The notes under the pieces are model-generated. The model had not been told where the DNA came from, did no database searches, and saw only the letters and a program-made list of their open reading frames with translations. Positions 17,066 through 29,161 of a stretch of DNA of 64,000 bases are shown here, one piece after another; the stretch's first letter is position 1; each line of letters opens with the position of its first letter. The position numbers and the translations under genes were made by a program. Origin of the DNA: JACQFZ01 sp045810625 (lineage in GTDB: Bacteria; Pseudomonadota; Gammaproteobacteria; Acidiferrobacterales; Sulfurifustaceae); contig JBJMVQ010000069.1 in the NCBI GenBank assembly GCA_045810625.1, forward strand, positions 9,868-73,867. The letters are read 5' to 3'.

Positions 17066-18090
17066 AGAAACTGCGCGTGCTGATGCTGGTGCACTATACC
17101 CTCGTCCCGCCGGACGACTTGAAGGCGAAGGACGACCCGCGCATGGAGAAGTATCGCACCGAGTACGACGTGAAGAGCGCGCTTCTCGCGCTCGGTCACG
17201 ACGTTCAAGTGGTGGGTGTGTACGACGACCTCTCGCCGATCCGCAAAACCGTCGAAGAGTGGAAGCCTCACATCGCCTTCAATCTGCTCGAAGACTTCGC
17301 CGGCATCAGCGCGTTCGACTATTACGTCGTGAGCTTCTTCGAGCTGATGCGCCTGCCCTACACCGGTTGTTCGCCGCGCGGGCTCCTGCTCGCGCGCGAC
17401 AAAGGGCTCTCGAAGAAGCTGCTGTCGTTTCATCACATCAACGTGCCCGGTTTCCTTGTATTCCCGGTCGGCACCAAAGCACGGCGCGCGCGCAAGCTAC
17501 GCTTCCCGGTCATCGTGAAATCGCTGATGGAAGAAGGCTCGGTCGGCATCGCGCGCGCGTCGGTGGTCGAGACGGAGACCGAGCTGCTCGAGCGCGTCGC
17601 GCTCATCCACGAGCGTACCCAGGGGGATGCAATCGCCGAAGAGTACATCGACGGGCGCGAGCTGTACGTCACGGTGCTCGGCAATCACAAGCTCGAGATT
17701 CTGCCGATTCGCGAGCTCGTGTTCGGCGAAGCGTCGCCGGAAGCGCCGCGCGTCGCCACGTACCGCGTCAAATGGAACGAGGACTACCGCAAGCGCTGGG
17801 GCATCGAGTATCAGTTCGCGCGCGGATTGCCGAGCGGGATGGCGGAAAAAATCGCGAGCGTGTGCAAACGCGTGTACCGCACGCTCGACATGAACGGCTA
17901 CGCGCGCGTCGATCTGCGCCTCACCGCCGAGCAGGACATCTACGTACTCGAAGCCAACCCGAACCCGGGGATCGCGCGCGATGAAGATTCCACCCTCTCC
18001 GCGCTGAAGGCCGGAATGAGCTACGAAGACTTCATCCAGCGCCTGCTCAATCTCGGTCTCGCGCGACGCTCGATCAGCGTTGAAGCTTGA
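17062..18090 (+). CDS. ATP-grasp protein related to D-Ala-D-Ala ligase
   Basis: The 342-residue protein has the D-Ala-D-Ala ligase layout: an N-terminal Rossmann-like part (KLRVLMLVHYTLVPPDD, FNLLEDFAGISAFDYYVVSF), the PYTGCSPRGLLLARDKGLSK linker, ATP-grasp lysine strands (FPVIVKSLMEEGSVGIA), an acid pair in EEYIDGRELYVTVLG, and metal-binding YVLEANPNPG near the C-terminus. It is not ddl: it is not in a cell-wall cluster and the first domain is diverged. It likely ligates a carboxylate to an amine using ATP; substrates are unknown. Overlapping ATGA with the metallopeptidase indicates joint function. Confidence 0.85.
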   Translation: MKKLRVLMLVHYTLVPPDDLKAKDDPRMEKYRTEYDVKSALLALGHDVQVVGVYDDLSPIRKTVEEWKPHIAFNLLEDFAGISAFDYYVVSFFELMRLPYTGCSPRGLLLARDKGLSKKLLSFHHINVPGFLVFPVGTKARRARKLRFPVIVKSLMEEGSVGIARASVVETETELLERVALIHERTQGDAIAEEYIDGRELYVTVLGNHKLEILPIRELVFGEASPEAPRVATYRVKWNEDYRKRWGIEYQFARGLPSGMAEKIASVCKRVYRTLDMNGYARVDLRLTAEQDIYVLEANPNPGIARDEDSTLSALKAGMSYEDFIQRLLNLGLARRSISVEA

Positions 18091-18522
18091 CTCGTCGCCC
18101 CGAGGCTCGCGCGCAGCCGCGCTCTCGCCACCGATCGCTTATCGTCTCACAAGCGACGGCGCGGCACTCATTGCGCGTCCTCTGCGGTTGATAACGAATA
18201 TTCGGCGCTTCCTTAGTCGCCTTGGTCGTACCGCGCCGCCGCGAAGGCTTTCTTAACCTGCTTTACTGTCGTCCTTGGCGTCCTTTGCGTTTCAATTTCT
18301 TAACGATCTTCCCTCTGTGTTCCTCCGCGTCCTCTGCGGTTTTTCATCGCAGTCGCCACCGCTCGCATAGGGCTAGTCCGCGGTCGTCATCGATGGGTCG
18401 GTCGGCAAGCCCACCGCACGACGGCTCTCCGCCTGCCGCCGTCTCACTGTCCACGTCGTTCGTGGTGGCACGCACCTGCTTATTACCGGTACGAGTAAGC
18501 TTATTCTCATAATCGACACGGC
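18091..18522. other. Spacer before metH; repeats but no gene
   Basis: The 432 bases between the ATP-grasp gene and metH hold the dispersed 15-bp repeats and no convincing gene. I looked for a cobalamin or S-adenosylhomocysteine riboswitch here, since metH leaders often carry one, and recognised neither core. An AT-rich stretch with CATAAT lies close to the metH start and could be a -10 element. Confidence 0.5.
18175..18341 (+). repeat. Three copies of the GCGTCCTYTGCGGTT-type repeat
   Basis: GCGTCCTCTGCGGTT occurs at 18175-18189 and 18327-18341, and GCGTCCTTTGCGTTT at 18278-18292, with a further partial copy just before the middle one. They are the same family as the copies between leuB and asd, here all in one orientation. 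Confidence 0.6.
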
Positions 18523-22296
<3,774 letters not shown>

Positions 22297-22324
22297 GAAC
22301 CTTCCTGTTGAAGCTTCCGTTAGA

Positions 22325-22355
22325 TGACGGTCGCCGCGTCGCGCGGCGACCGTCA
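22325..22355 (+). terminator. Strong hairpin downstream of metH
   Basis: GACGGTCGCCGCG (22326-22338) pairs perfectly with CGCGGCGACCGTC (22342-22354) around a three-base loop, 29 bases after the metH stop. No T run follows directly, so it may be a processing or partial terminator. It lies between metH and the next gene on the same strand. Confidence 0.5.
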
Positions 22356-22498
22356 GGTAGCGTCACCTATTCTTACGAATCTTGACCACTGTCCCCGTTC
22401 GCGCGCAAATCCGCGACGAAGAAGCATTTTGCATTGGAATTGCGGCTCATCCAACGGCAAACTTCGCCGTCACCGGGATTTCAACGGAGGAACAAACG

Positions 22499-23311
22499 AT
22501 GAACGATCAAGAGACGAAAGCCGCCACGTTCAAAGCACTGCACGAGTGCGACCGGCCCTTCTTGCTTCCAAACCCATGGGATCGCGGTACCGCGCTGCTG
22601 CTGCAGCACCTTGGCTTCGACGCCTTGGGGACAACGAGCTTGGGGCTGGCAAACCTGTTGGGCCGCAAAGGCGTGACCAAGCAGCAGGTGCTGGATAACT
22701 GTCGGATCATCTGCGCGGCGACGCGGCTGCCCGTCAGCGCCGATCTCGAAAATTGCTTCGCGGACGATCCGCGTGCCGCGGCCGAAACCATTCGAGAAGC
22801 GTACGAGTGCGGTGCGGTAGGCGCGTCGATCGAAGACTGGACGCGCGACGAGAAGTCCCCGATCTACGACTTTCACCACGCCGTGGAGCGAGTTCATGCG
22901 GCGGTTGAGATGGCGCGATCTTTGCCGGTGCCCTTCGTGCTCACCGCGCGAGCGGAGAACTTTCTTTACGGCAGAAAAGATCTCGACGACACCATCCGGC
23001 GGCTGCAGGCGTACGCGAAAGCCGGCGCCGACGTGCTCTACGCACCCGGTCTGCGCAGCCTCGACGAAATACGCACGGTCGCGGCCGCGGTGCCGAAGCC
23101 GCTCAACGTCGTGATGGGGTTCGCCGATCCGACGCTGACCCTAGATCAACTCGGGGCGGTCGGGGTGAGACGGATCAGCATCGGCGGCGCGCTGTCGCGT
23201 GTGGCGCTGAAGTCTTTCCTCGATGCAGCGCGAGAGATGCGAGACGGCCGATTCACGTTTGTGCCGCGCATGGCGGCGCTTAGCGAATTGCACGCGGCGT
23301 TTAGCGAGTAA
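22499..23311 (+). CDS. Isocitrate lyase/PEP mutase family protein
   Basis: The 270-residue protein belongs to the PEP mutase/isocitrate lyase superfamily of TIM-barrel carbon-carbon or carbon-phosphorus lyases. Visible features: RPFLLPNPWDRGTALLLQHL, GFDALGTTSLGLANLLGRK, the acidic metal site in LPVSADLENCFADD, GAVGASIEDW, VPFVLTARAENFLYGR and VGVRRISIGGALSR. The reaction (oxaloacetate, methylisocitrate-like or phosphonate chemistry) cannot be assigned; the KKCGH motif of true isocitrate lyases is absent. GGAGG is 7 bases before ATG 22499, which is preferred over an upstream in-frame start. Confidence 0.85.
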   Translation: MNDQETKAATFKALHECDRPFLLPNPWDRGTALLLQHLGFDALGTTSLGLANLLGRKGVTKQQVLDNCRIICAATRLPVSADLENCFADDPRAAAETIREAYECGAVGASIEDWTRDEKSPIYDFHHAVERVHAAVEMARSLPVPFVLTARAENFLYGRKDLDDTIRRLQAYAKAGADVLYAPGLRSLDEIRTVAAAVPKPLNVVMGFADPTLTLDQLGAVGVRRISIGGALSRVALKSFLDAAREMRDGRFTFVPRMAALSELHAAFSE

Positions 23312-23639
23312 GAGCGCGACATCGCGCCTCGTGCTCCGTTGTTGCGCGCGTCGCACGTCGCGGATGCTGCGCCTTCGCCGCACCGTAGACCTCCCCTCAC
23401 TGTCCGTGCCTCGATTAAAAGTTTACCTGCCCGCGCAACGCGGGTTTTTACTTGCAATCTTATAAAGGTGTAAACCTTAAACGGTCTTGTTGTAACACCG
23501 TAACGTTAATAGGGAGACGAACCGAGCGCTCCGTAACCGAAACCCGTTGTAGCGTTCGCACGGGTGTCCGATCGCAGCAACTCCCTCGTAGTCGATCAGG
23601 CATCTGTCCCTCAAAGGCTTTACTGCGTGGAGGTGTTCA
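23312..23639. other. Spacer before the CBM6 gene
   Basis: Apart from the terminator at 23430-23449 no gene is seen in these 328 bases. The stretch just after the terminator is AT-rich and is the likely promoter area of the CBM6 gene. Confidence 0.5.
23430..23449 (+). terminator. Intrinsic terminator after the PEP mutase-like gene
   Basis: CCCGCG-CAA-CGCGGG (23430-23444) is followed at once by TTTTT. This is a textbook Rho-independent terminator, 118 bases after the stop. Confidence 0.8.
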
Positions 23640-24731
23640 ATGCGTACCGTTGCAACTGTCCTTACAACTCTCGGGGTCGCGGCGCTCGTGGGAATGTTCG
23701 CCACGCCCCCGCCGGCGCACGCTGATCAAACGCCGTTTCAAGGCAGGCCTATCACCGGGCCCGGACTTCTCGAAGTCGAGAATTTCGATAACGGTGGCCA
23801 GGATGTGGCGTATTACGACAGCACGCCCGAAAACGAAGGCGGCGCGCCCTACCGCCCGGAGGCGGTCGACATCGAATCGACCTTCGATACCGGCGGCGGC
23901 TACGACGTCGGGTGGGTCACCCCCGGCGAATGGCTCGAGTACGCCGTGTCCGTGCCACCGTCCACGCACGTAAAGGGAATGCACATTCGATATGCATCGC
24001 TCGGCTTCGGCGGCACGATGCACGTCGAGCTCAATGGCACCGATATCACGGGCCCCATCAACCTGCCCGACACCGGCGGCTGGCAGACGTGGAGCACGAT
24101 CGGTGTCGATACCCCGCGGATCACGGGTGGCAATTACATCCTTCGGCTGGCATTCGACTCGCCAGGTTCGGACGGGTGGCTGCCAAATTTCAATTACGTT
24201 TGGCTGAATAAGACGGAAACGCCCTGGAACGATGAAATTGCGCCGCCGCTGCTACCGCACGCGCACGTGGAAGCGGAGCACTACGACCAAGGCGGCGAAG
24301 GCGTCGCGTATCACGACACCACGCAGCAAAACGAAGGCGGCGCGGCCGGATTCAACGCCAACGGCGTGGACGTCGAAGTCACGCAGGACGCGGGCGGCGG
24401 TTACGACGTCGGCTGGATAACTCCGGGCGAGTGGATGAATTACTGGGTTGACGCTTTGAACAGCGCGCCTTCCGGGCTGTACACGTTCAGCATCCGCTAC
24501 GCGGCGCTCGGCGACGGTGGCACGATGCACATCGAGATGAACGGCGTCGACGTGACGGGACCGATCCATTTGGCTGACACCGGCGGCTGGCAAACGTGGA
24601 GCACCGTGACGATCCCGAATGTCTTCATCGACGCAACCGTAGGCCACTGGATCATGCGGCTTTCGTTCGACGAAGGGAACGCCGAGGGCTGGCTCGCGAA
24701 CATCAACTACGTCAACATCGATGCGCAGTAA
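23640..24731 (+). CDS. Secreted protein with two CBM6-like carbohydrate-binding modules
   Basis: The 363-residue protein has a signal peptide (VLTTLGVAALVGMFATPPPAHA, cut before DQTP) and two CBM6-like modules at about 40-180 and 205-360. They repeat the same motifs: VAYYDSTPENEGG and VAYHDTTQQNEGG; GGGYDVGWVTPGEW and GGGYDVGWITPGEW; DTGGWQTWSTI and DTGGWQTWSTV. The domain has been duplicated within the gene. There is no catalytic domain, so it probably binds a polysaccharide on the surface or outside the cell, or helps a separate enzyme. GGAGG precedes the ATG, and terminators flank both sides, so it is monocistronic. Confidence 0.88.
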   Translation: MRTVATVLTTLGVAALVGMFATPPPAHADQTPFQGRPITGPGLLEVENFDNGGQDVAYYDSTPENEGGAPYRPEAVDIESTFDTGGGYDVGWVTPGEWLEYAVSVPPSTHVKGMHIRYASLGFGGTMHVELNGTDITGPINLPDTGGWQTWSTIGVDTPRITGGNYILRLAFDSPGSDGWLPNFNYVWLNKTETPWNDEIAPPLLPHAHVEAEHYDQGGEGVAYHDTTQQNEGGAAGFNANGVDVEVTQDAGGGYDVGWITPGEWMNYWVDALNSAPSGLYTFSIRYAALGDGGTMHIEMNGVDVTGPIHLADTGGWQTWSTVTIPNVFIDATVGHWIMRLSFDEGNAEGWLANINYVNIDAQ

Positions 24732-24772
24732 CGACTGATCGCATTGCCGCCCGGTTTCTGCGCCACTGGCAG

Positions 24773-24806
24773 GGACCGGAGCGTTAACCGCTCCGGTCCT
24801 CATTTC
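24773..24806 (+). terminator. Intrinsic terminator after the CBM6 gene
   Basis: GGACCGGAGCG (24773-24783) pairs perfectly with CGCTCCGGTCC (24789-24799) around a five-base loop, followed by TCATTTC. It lies 42 bases after the stop and just before the convergent AhpD-like gene, so it may serve both. Confidence 0.75.
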
Positions 24807-24810
24807 CCGC

Positions 24811-25413
24811 CTATTCACGCTTCGTCGGAAATACGGCGGCGTAATCCTCGCGCTCGATGGCCGCGACGTTGATGACGAAGGAAATAGCGTGATACAGACC
24901 GGCAAGCATGGAAAGCTCCAGCATCTGCGCTTCACTCCAATGGCGCGACATGCGCCGCCACAACTCGTCCGTAATCGCAGCGCGCTCATGCAGCTGATCG
25001 ACGAATTCGATCAGCAACGCCTCTTCGGGCGACCAGCAGGCACTGCGGCAATCGCCGATAACAGTAGCGTCAAGCCGTTCTCCCGTTAGGCCGACACGAT
25101 CACCAAAGAATGCGGCGTGCACGCCCCATTCGTACTCGGCGCCGCAGCGCGCGGTGGTGCGCTGAATAATCAGCTCCCGATGCAGCGGCGGCAACCCGCT
25201 CTTGCCATAGATGAACGGGCCGCTGTCCACCAGCTGGCGTAGCAACGCCGGGCTGCGCGCGGCCGTACGAAAGAGTTTTAGCGGCTCGCGGTCGATCTTT
25301 CCCATCAATTTCTTGAGAGCGTCGGCGATCGACGGGTCGTACGGCGGATCGAGCGGGGCGATTCTTGGGACCGCGTTACTATGCTGACGATGAAGCGACA
25401 CGATGACCTCCAT
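24811..25413 (-). CDS. Carboxymuconolactone decarboxylase/AhpD-fold protein
   Basis: The 200-residue protein has the AhpD/CMD fold: FRTAARSPALLRQLVDSGPF, LPPLHRELIIQRTTARCGAE, EYEWGVHAAFFGDRVGL and the C-terminal ISFVINVAAI. The CxxC pair of AhpD is reduced to a single cysteine (TARCGAEYEWGVH), so a classical disulfide reductase role is unlikely. It diverges from an HxlR regulator, with two palindromes between, so it is probably the regulator's target. Start ATG 25413 lacks a ribosome site; an in-frame GTG at 25401 has GGAGG five bases before it and may be the true start. Confidence 0.82.
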   Translation of the reverse strand: MEVIVSLHRQHSNAVPRIAPLDPPYDPSIADALKKLMGKIDREPLKLFRTAARSPALLRQLVDSGPFIYGKSGLPPLHRELIIQRTTARCGAEYEWGVHAAFFGDRVGLTGERLDATVIGDCRSACWSPEEALLIEFVDQLHERAAITDELWRRMSRHWSEAQMLELSMLAGLYHAISFVINVAAIEREDYAAVFPTKRE

Positions 25414-25449
25414 GAGCAGGAATCAGGCTTTCAGTGACAACGGTGCTGT

Positions 25450-25466
25450 GCTATGTTTTTCGTAGC
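25450..25466. promoter_or_regulatory. Candidate HxlR operator, site 1
   Basis: GCTATGTTTTTCGTAGC is a near-perfect 17-bp palindrome (GCTA-N9-TAGC). It matches site 2 at 25485 in arms and T-rich core, and sits between the divergent AhpD-like and HxlR genes. Confidence 0.55.
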
Positions 25467-25484
25467 AAAACCGAATCCTATTAC

Positions 25485-25501
25485 GCTACGTTTTTAATAG
25501 C
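25485..25501. promoter_or_regulatory. Candidate HxlR operator, site 2
   Basis: GCTACGTTTTTAATAGC repeats site 1, 35 bases further on, and ends three bases before the HxlR start codon. Binding here would block its own translation-start region, suggesting autoregulation. Confidence 0.55.
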
Positions 25502-25504
25502 AAG

Positions 25505-25846
25505 ATGGCGAAACGCACCCCCCTACCCGGCCGCCGCGTGCGCGGCTCGACCACGGGCCGACCGATCATGGCGCTGCTCGATCTGCTCGGTCAGCGTTGG
25601 GCGCTGCGCATCATGTGGGAATTGCGCGACGGGACCGCGTTGAATTTCCGCCAGTTGCAGGAGCGCTGCGACGGCATCTCACCGACGGTGCAGAACGACC
25701 GCCTCGCCGAGCTGCGCGAAGCCAAAATCATCGAGCACATGGCGGATGAAGGATATCGACTGACTGCCGAAGGCCGGCAGCTCGCACGCGCACTGAACCC
25801 GCTCAATGAGTGGGCGGACGACTGGGCGAAGCGGCTGGCGAAGTGA
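25505..25846 (+). CDS. HxlR-family transcriptional regulator
   Basis: The 113-residue protein is a single winged helix-turn-helix of the HxlR type: IMALLDLLGQRWALRIMWEL, LNFRQLQERCDGISPTVQND, RLAELREAKIIEH and LTAEGRQLARALNPLNEWAD. HxlR proteins often sense aldehydes, quinones or oxidants through a cysteine; one cysteine is present in QERCDGIS. No Shine-Dalgarno precedes the ATG and the second palindrome abuts it. The divergent AhpD-like gene is the likely target. Confidence 0.92.
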   Translation: MAKRTPLPGRRVRGSTTGRPIMALLDLLGQRWALRIMWELRDGTALNFRQLQERCDGISPTVQNDRLAELREAKIIEHMADEGYRLTAEGRQLARALNPLNEWADDWAKRLAK

Positions 25847-26229
25847 CCGGATTTGTTGGCCTTTCTTTCTCGGTAAGTTTCTTCGGGCCGCCGATTCGCG
25901 TGCATCGACTTCCACAACTCGACGCGCGTGCCTGCGAGCAATCGCGACAATCAACCGCGCCGCAAGACGCGCGCGTGGCACGCCGAGCCGAGGCCGGTTG
26001 TTCCGGCCCCGCCCCGCATGCCCTGTCGCTTGCAATGGAGCTAGCGTTGACCGGCGAATTGCGCGAGGCGGAGTTCTTAAAGGACCAGGACACCCGACAC
26101 TCGGCGAGAGACCCGAGCCGATCGCGAGCGGGCCGTTTTCCTCCGTGCCAAGGCCGATTTCTGCGTCCGCGCGGCCGCGCGATACGGCCGCTCTTCCCTT
26201 ATTAATCCGGCATCCGGCACGTTCTGTGC
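25847..26229. other. Spacer without a supported gene
   Basis: These 383 bases between the HxlR and HD-GYP genes contain only chance readings that are Arg/Pro rich in every frame. No terminator or clear promoter was recognised. Confidence 0.4.
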
Positions 26230-27543
26230 ATGAAGAACGTTAATTCGCTCGGACTGCCCGATCAGCCGATGAGAAAGAAAATCGACGTTCGCGATTTGCA
26301 GCTCGGCATGTACGTGGCCGAGCTCGACCGGCCGTGGCTCGAGACGCCGTTCCTGTTTCAAGGCTTCGAGCTGCGCGAGCCCGACACCATGTCCAAGTTG
26401 CGCGAGCTGTGCAAGTACGTATGGATCGAGACCGACTCCGGCAAGGATTATGTTCCGCCCGCTCGGGGCGGCCGCGCGGCAATCGAGCGCATGCAGAAGC
26501 TTGCCCAAGAAGATGAGGCGATCCGCCAGAAAATACGAAACCTCACGACCGAGGCGATTACGCGCCACACGCGCCCGCCCTATCAGGACCAGACGAGCTT
26601 CGAGCAGGAGCTGACGCAGGCGAAGGGGATACACGCCGACGCGCGCGATGTGCTGCACCGGACGATACGCGACGTGCAGCGCGGCAAGCCCATCGACATT
26701 CAGCTGGCCCGCAAAGTCGTGAACCGCATGGTCGACAGCATCCTGCGCAATCCGGACGCGCTCGTGTGCCTGAGTCAGTTAAAAGAGGTCAGCGAATATA
26801 CAGCGCTACACAGCGTTCGCAGCGCCATTCTCGCGCTCACCTTCGGCCGGCACCTCGCGCTGCCGCGAGAAGACCTGAACATCCTTGGCATCGGCGCGCT
26901 GCTGCACGATATCGGAATGGCGCGCGTGCCCGCGGAGATACTGGCGAAGAAAGGCGCGCTGTCGGAGAAAGAATTCGAGACCATGACGAAACACGCCGTC
27001 TGGGGTCTGGAGATCGCGCGCACTTCCGGCGCCGTTCCTCCCGCCGCGCTCGATCTCATTGCACATCATCACGAGCGCGCCGATGGCAGCGGCTATCCGT
27101 TGAAGCGCAAACAGAACGCGATCTCACCCTCCGGTTACATCGGCGCTATTGTCGATGTCTACGACGCCATCACCAGCGACCGCATCTACGACACCGGCCT
27201 TTCCGCGGAGGACGCGCTGCGCCGAATGTACGAATGGCGTGAAAAGGACTTCGATGCGCCGTTGGTCGAGGATTTCATTCGCTGCATGGGCATCTTCCCG
27301 ATCGGCAGCCTGGTCGAGTTGAGCACCGGCAGCGTCGGGGTGGTAATCACCATCAACCGCGCTCGTCGCTTGAAGCCGAAAATCGCCCTCGTCCTGACCG
27401 CGAGCAAGACTCCGTACAGCACGCGGATGGTAACCGATTTGATGGAGCACACCGACGGGCAAGGACAAGAAATAAAGATCACGCGCGTGCTGCCTTCGGG
27501 AACCTACGGCATCAACCCGATGCAGTACATCGTGCAGCTGTAG
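26230..27543 (+). CDS. HD-GYP domain cyclic-di-GMP phosphodiesterase
   Basis: The 437-residue protein has an N-terminal DUF3391-like part (KIDVRDLQLGMYVAELDRPW, residues 15-35, then FELREPDTMSKLRELCKYVW) and an HD-GYP domain from about 190. The HD pair is in LLHDIGMARVPAEILAKKGA near residue 226, the second His motif in MTKHAVWGLEIA, LIAHHHERADGSGYP near 278-292 carries the GYP signature, and DVYDAITSDRIY follows. All metal ligands appear intact, so it should hydrolyse c-di-GMP. A start at residue 14 (MRKKIDVRD) is possible. It stands alone; the other c-di-GMP gene is at 8905. Confidence 0.93.
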   Translation: MKNVNSLGLPDQPMRKKIDVRDLQLGMYVAELDRPWLETPFLFQGFELREPDTMSKLRELCKYVWIETDSGKDYVPPARGGRAAIERMQKLAQEDEAIRQKIRNLTTEAITRHTRPPYQDQTSFEQELTQAKGIHADARDVLHRTIRDVQRGKPIDIQLARKVVNRMVDSILRNPDALVCLSQLKEVSEYTALHSVRSAILALTFGRHLALPREDLNILGIGALLHDIGMARVPAEILAKKGALSEKEFETMTKHAVWGLEIARTSGAVPPAALDLIAHHHERADGSGYPLKRKQNAISPSGYIGAIVDVYDAITSDRIYDTGLSAEDALRRMYEWREKDFDAPLVEDFIRCMGIFPIGSLVELSTGSVGVVITINRARRLKPKIALVLTASKTPYSTRMVTDLMEHTDGQGQEIKITRVLPSGTYGINPMQYIVQL

Positions 27544-27613
27544 GGTCGCGCCAGCGGCCCTGCGTTCGAGAAGAAACCGTGGCGAGCCGTTCCGGCGCTC
27601 CGCTGCTGCTCTA

Positions 27614-29161
27614 CTACGCTTGACGCACCGCCGCCGGCGTGTCGCGGATCATCCGTTCGAGTTCCACTTCCGCGCGAAGTCCCGCCAGATCGCGGTGCAC
27701 GACGGCCACGGCCAGTTTTCTGCCGGCGCGCCGATACGTGATCGTGCAGTCGCGCGCTTGCAACCGGCCATCGATGTCGACTTGATCCCATTTGTCGGCA
27801 TAGCCGACGTAGGCAAGATTGAAGTCGTATTGCTCCGTCCAGAAAAAAGGAACCGCGTCGAAACGCTCGCGCCGACCGAGCATATTGCGCGCGGCCGTCT
27901 GACCTTGGCGCTCCGCCACGACCCAGTGCTCCACGCGAATGCGCTCACCGGACAGCCGATCGGGCCAGCGCGCGATATCGCCTGCCGCGAAGATGCCGGG
28001 GACGCTCGTTTCGAGGTATTCGTCAACGGTTAAGCCGCGATCGACGGTGAGCCCGGCCTGCTGCGCGAGACCCATCGCCGGCCGCACGCCGATGCCCACC
28101 ACGATCATATCTGCCTGGACGGTCTCGCCGTTGCCCAGGGTCACGCTCTTGGCATCGATCGCTGTCGCGGTCGTTTCCAGATGAAACGTCACGCCATGCT
28201 CTTCGTGCAGTTTGCGGATAAACGTTCCGACCTCGGCGCCGAGAATGCGCTCCATCGGGCATTTTTCGCGCCCCACCACGTGCACGTCGACGTTGCGGGC
28301 GCGAAGCGAGGCGGCCACCTCGAGACCGATGAAGCTCGAGCCGATCACCACCGCGCGTGTCGATTCCGTCGCCTTGGCGACAATAGCCCGGCTGTCGGCG
28401 AGCGTACGCAGATAATGCACGTGCGGGAGATTCGCGCCGGGAATATCGAGGCGCACCGGCTCGGCCCCGGTTGCGAGCAGCAGCGCACCGTAGCCGACTC
28501 GGCCGCCGTCCGCCAGCACCACCTCCCGGCGCGCAGTATCGATGGCAACCGCTTGCGTATTGAGCGTCAGCGCGATGCGGTGCTCTTTGTAGAAATCCAC
28601 CGAACGGAGTGGAATCCATTCCTCTGGCGCAGATCCCGCGAGGTAGTTCTTCGAGAGGTTCGGACGGTCGTAGGGGACGGATGTATCCGCGCTCAACATC
28701 GTGATACGCCCGGCGTAGCCTTCGCGCCGAAGCATTTCGGCCGCCGCATTGCCGGCGGCACCGCCGCCAATAATGACGATGGACTGCGGCACGCCGGTCG
28801 TCAGGGATTGGGGCGTGCGATGTGGCAATTTCTCTCGCACATACGCCTGTCCGTCCCGTTGCTCGACTTGCCAACGCGAGACGGGATTTAGCGCCGGGGC
28901 GCGCAGCGCCTCGCCGGTGCGCAAGCTGAAGCAGGCGTGGTGCCATGGACAGCGAACGGTATCGTCGACGAGCAGTCCGCGCTCCAACGGCGCACTATAG
29001 TGCGTACAGTTGGCGCCGACGGCGAACAGCTCCCCGCCGCGTCGCACGAGCAGCACCGCCTCGCCGTGCGCGTGCCCGCGCAGCATGGCATCCTCAGCGA
29101 GGGTCGACAGCGAAATACCTTTCGTGAGATCCGGTCCGCTCAGTGTTTTCGCTTCGCTCAT
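27614..29161 (-). CDS. Rieske-FAD/NAD(P) oxidoreductase fusion (AIFM3-like)
   Basis: The 515-residue protein joins a Rieske 2Fe-2S domain (residues 10-110; Cys52, His54 in NCTHYSAPLERG and Cys71, His74 in CPWHHACFSL) to a ferredoxin-reductase/AIF-type flavoprotein (IVIIGGGAAGNAAAEMLRRE near 128, LLLATGAEPVRL, AVVIGSSFIGLEVAASL, and the FAD signature VPGIFAAGDIARWPD). The Rieske centre probably passes electrons between NAD(P)H/FAD and an unknown acceptor. A GGAG ribosome site precedes the ATG. It stands alone and converges on the HD-GYP gene. Confidence 0.92.
   Translation of the reverse strand: MSEAKTLSGPDLTKGISLSTLAEDAMLRGHAHGEAVLLVRRGGELFAVGANCTHYSAPLERGLLVDDTVRCPWHHACFSLRTGEALRAPALNPVSRWQVEQRDGQAYVREKLPHRTPQSLTTGVPQSIVIIGGGAAGNAAAEMLRREGYAGRITMLSADTSVPYDRPNLSKNYLAGSAPEEWIPLRSVDFYKEHRIALTLNTQAVAIDTARREVVLADGGRVGYGALLLATGAEPVRLDIPGANLPHVHYLRTLADSRAIVAKATESTRAVVIGSSFIGLEVAASLRARNVDVHVVGREKCPMERILGAEVGTFIRKLHEEHGVTFHLETTATAIDAKSVTLGNGETVQADMIVVGIGVRPAMGLAQQAGLTVDRGLTVDEYLETSVPGIFAAGDIARWPDRLSGERIRVEHWVVAERQGQTAARNMLGRRERFDAVPFFWTEQYDFNLAYVGYADKWDQVDIDGRLQARDCTITYRRAGRKLAVAVVHRDLAGLRAEVELERMIRDTPAAVRQA

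Noticed and set aside
18091..18522. Possible cobalamin or S-adenosylhomocysteine riboswitch before metH
   Set aside because: Neither a B12 box nor the SAH core could be aligned by eye; a covariance-model search would be decisive.
25806..26243. Open plus-strand frame after the HxlR gene
   Set aside because: Arg/Pro/Ser-rich composition in all frames and overlap with both neighbours; no start signal.
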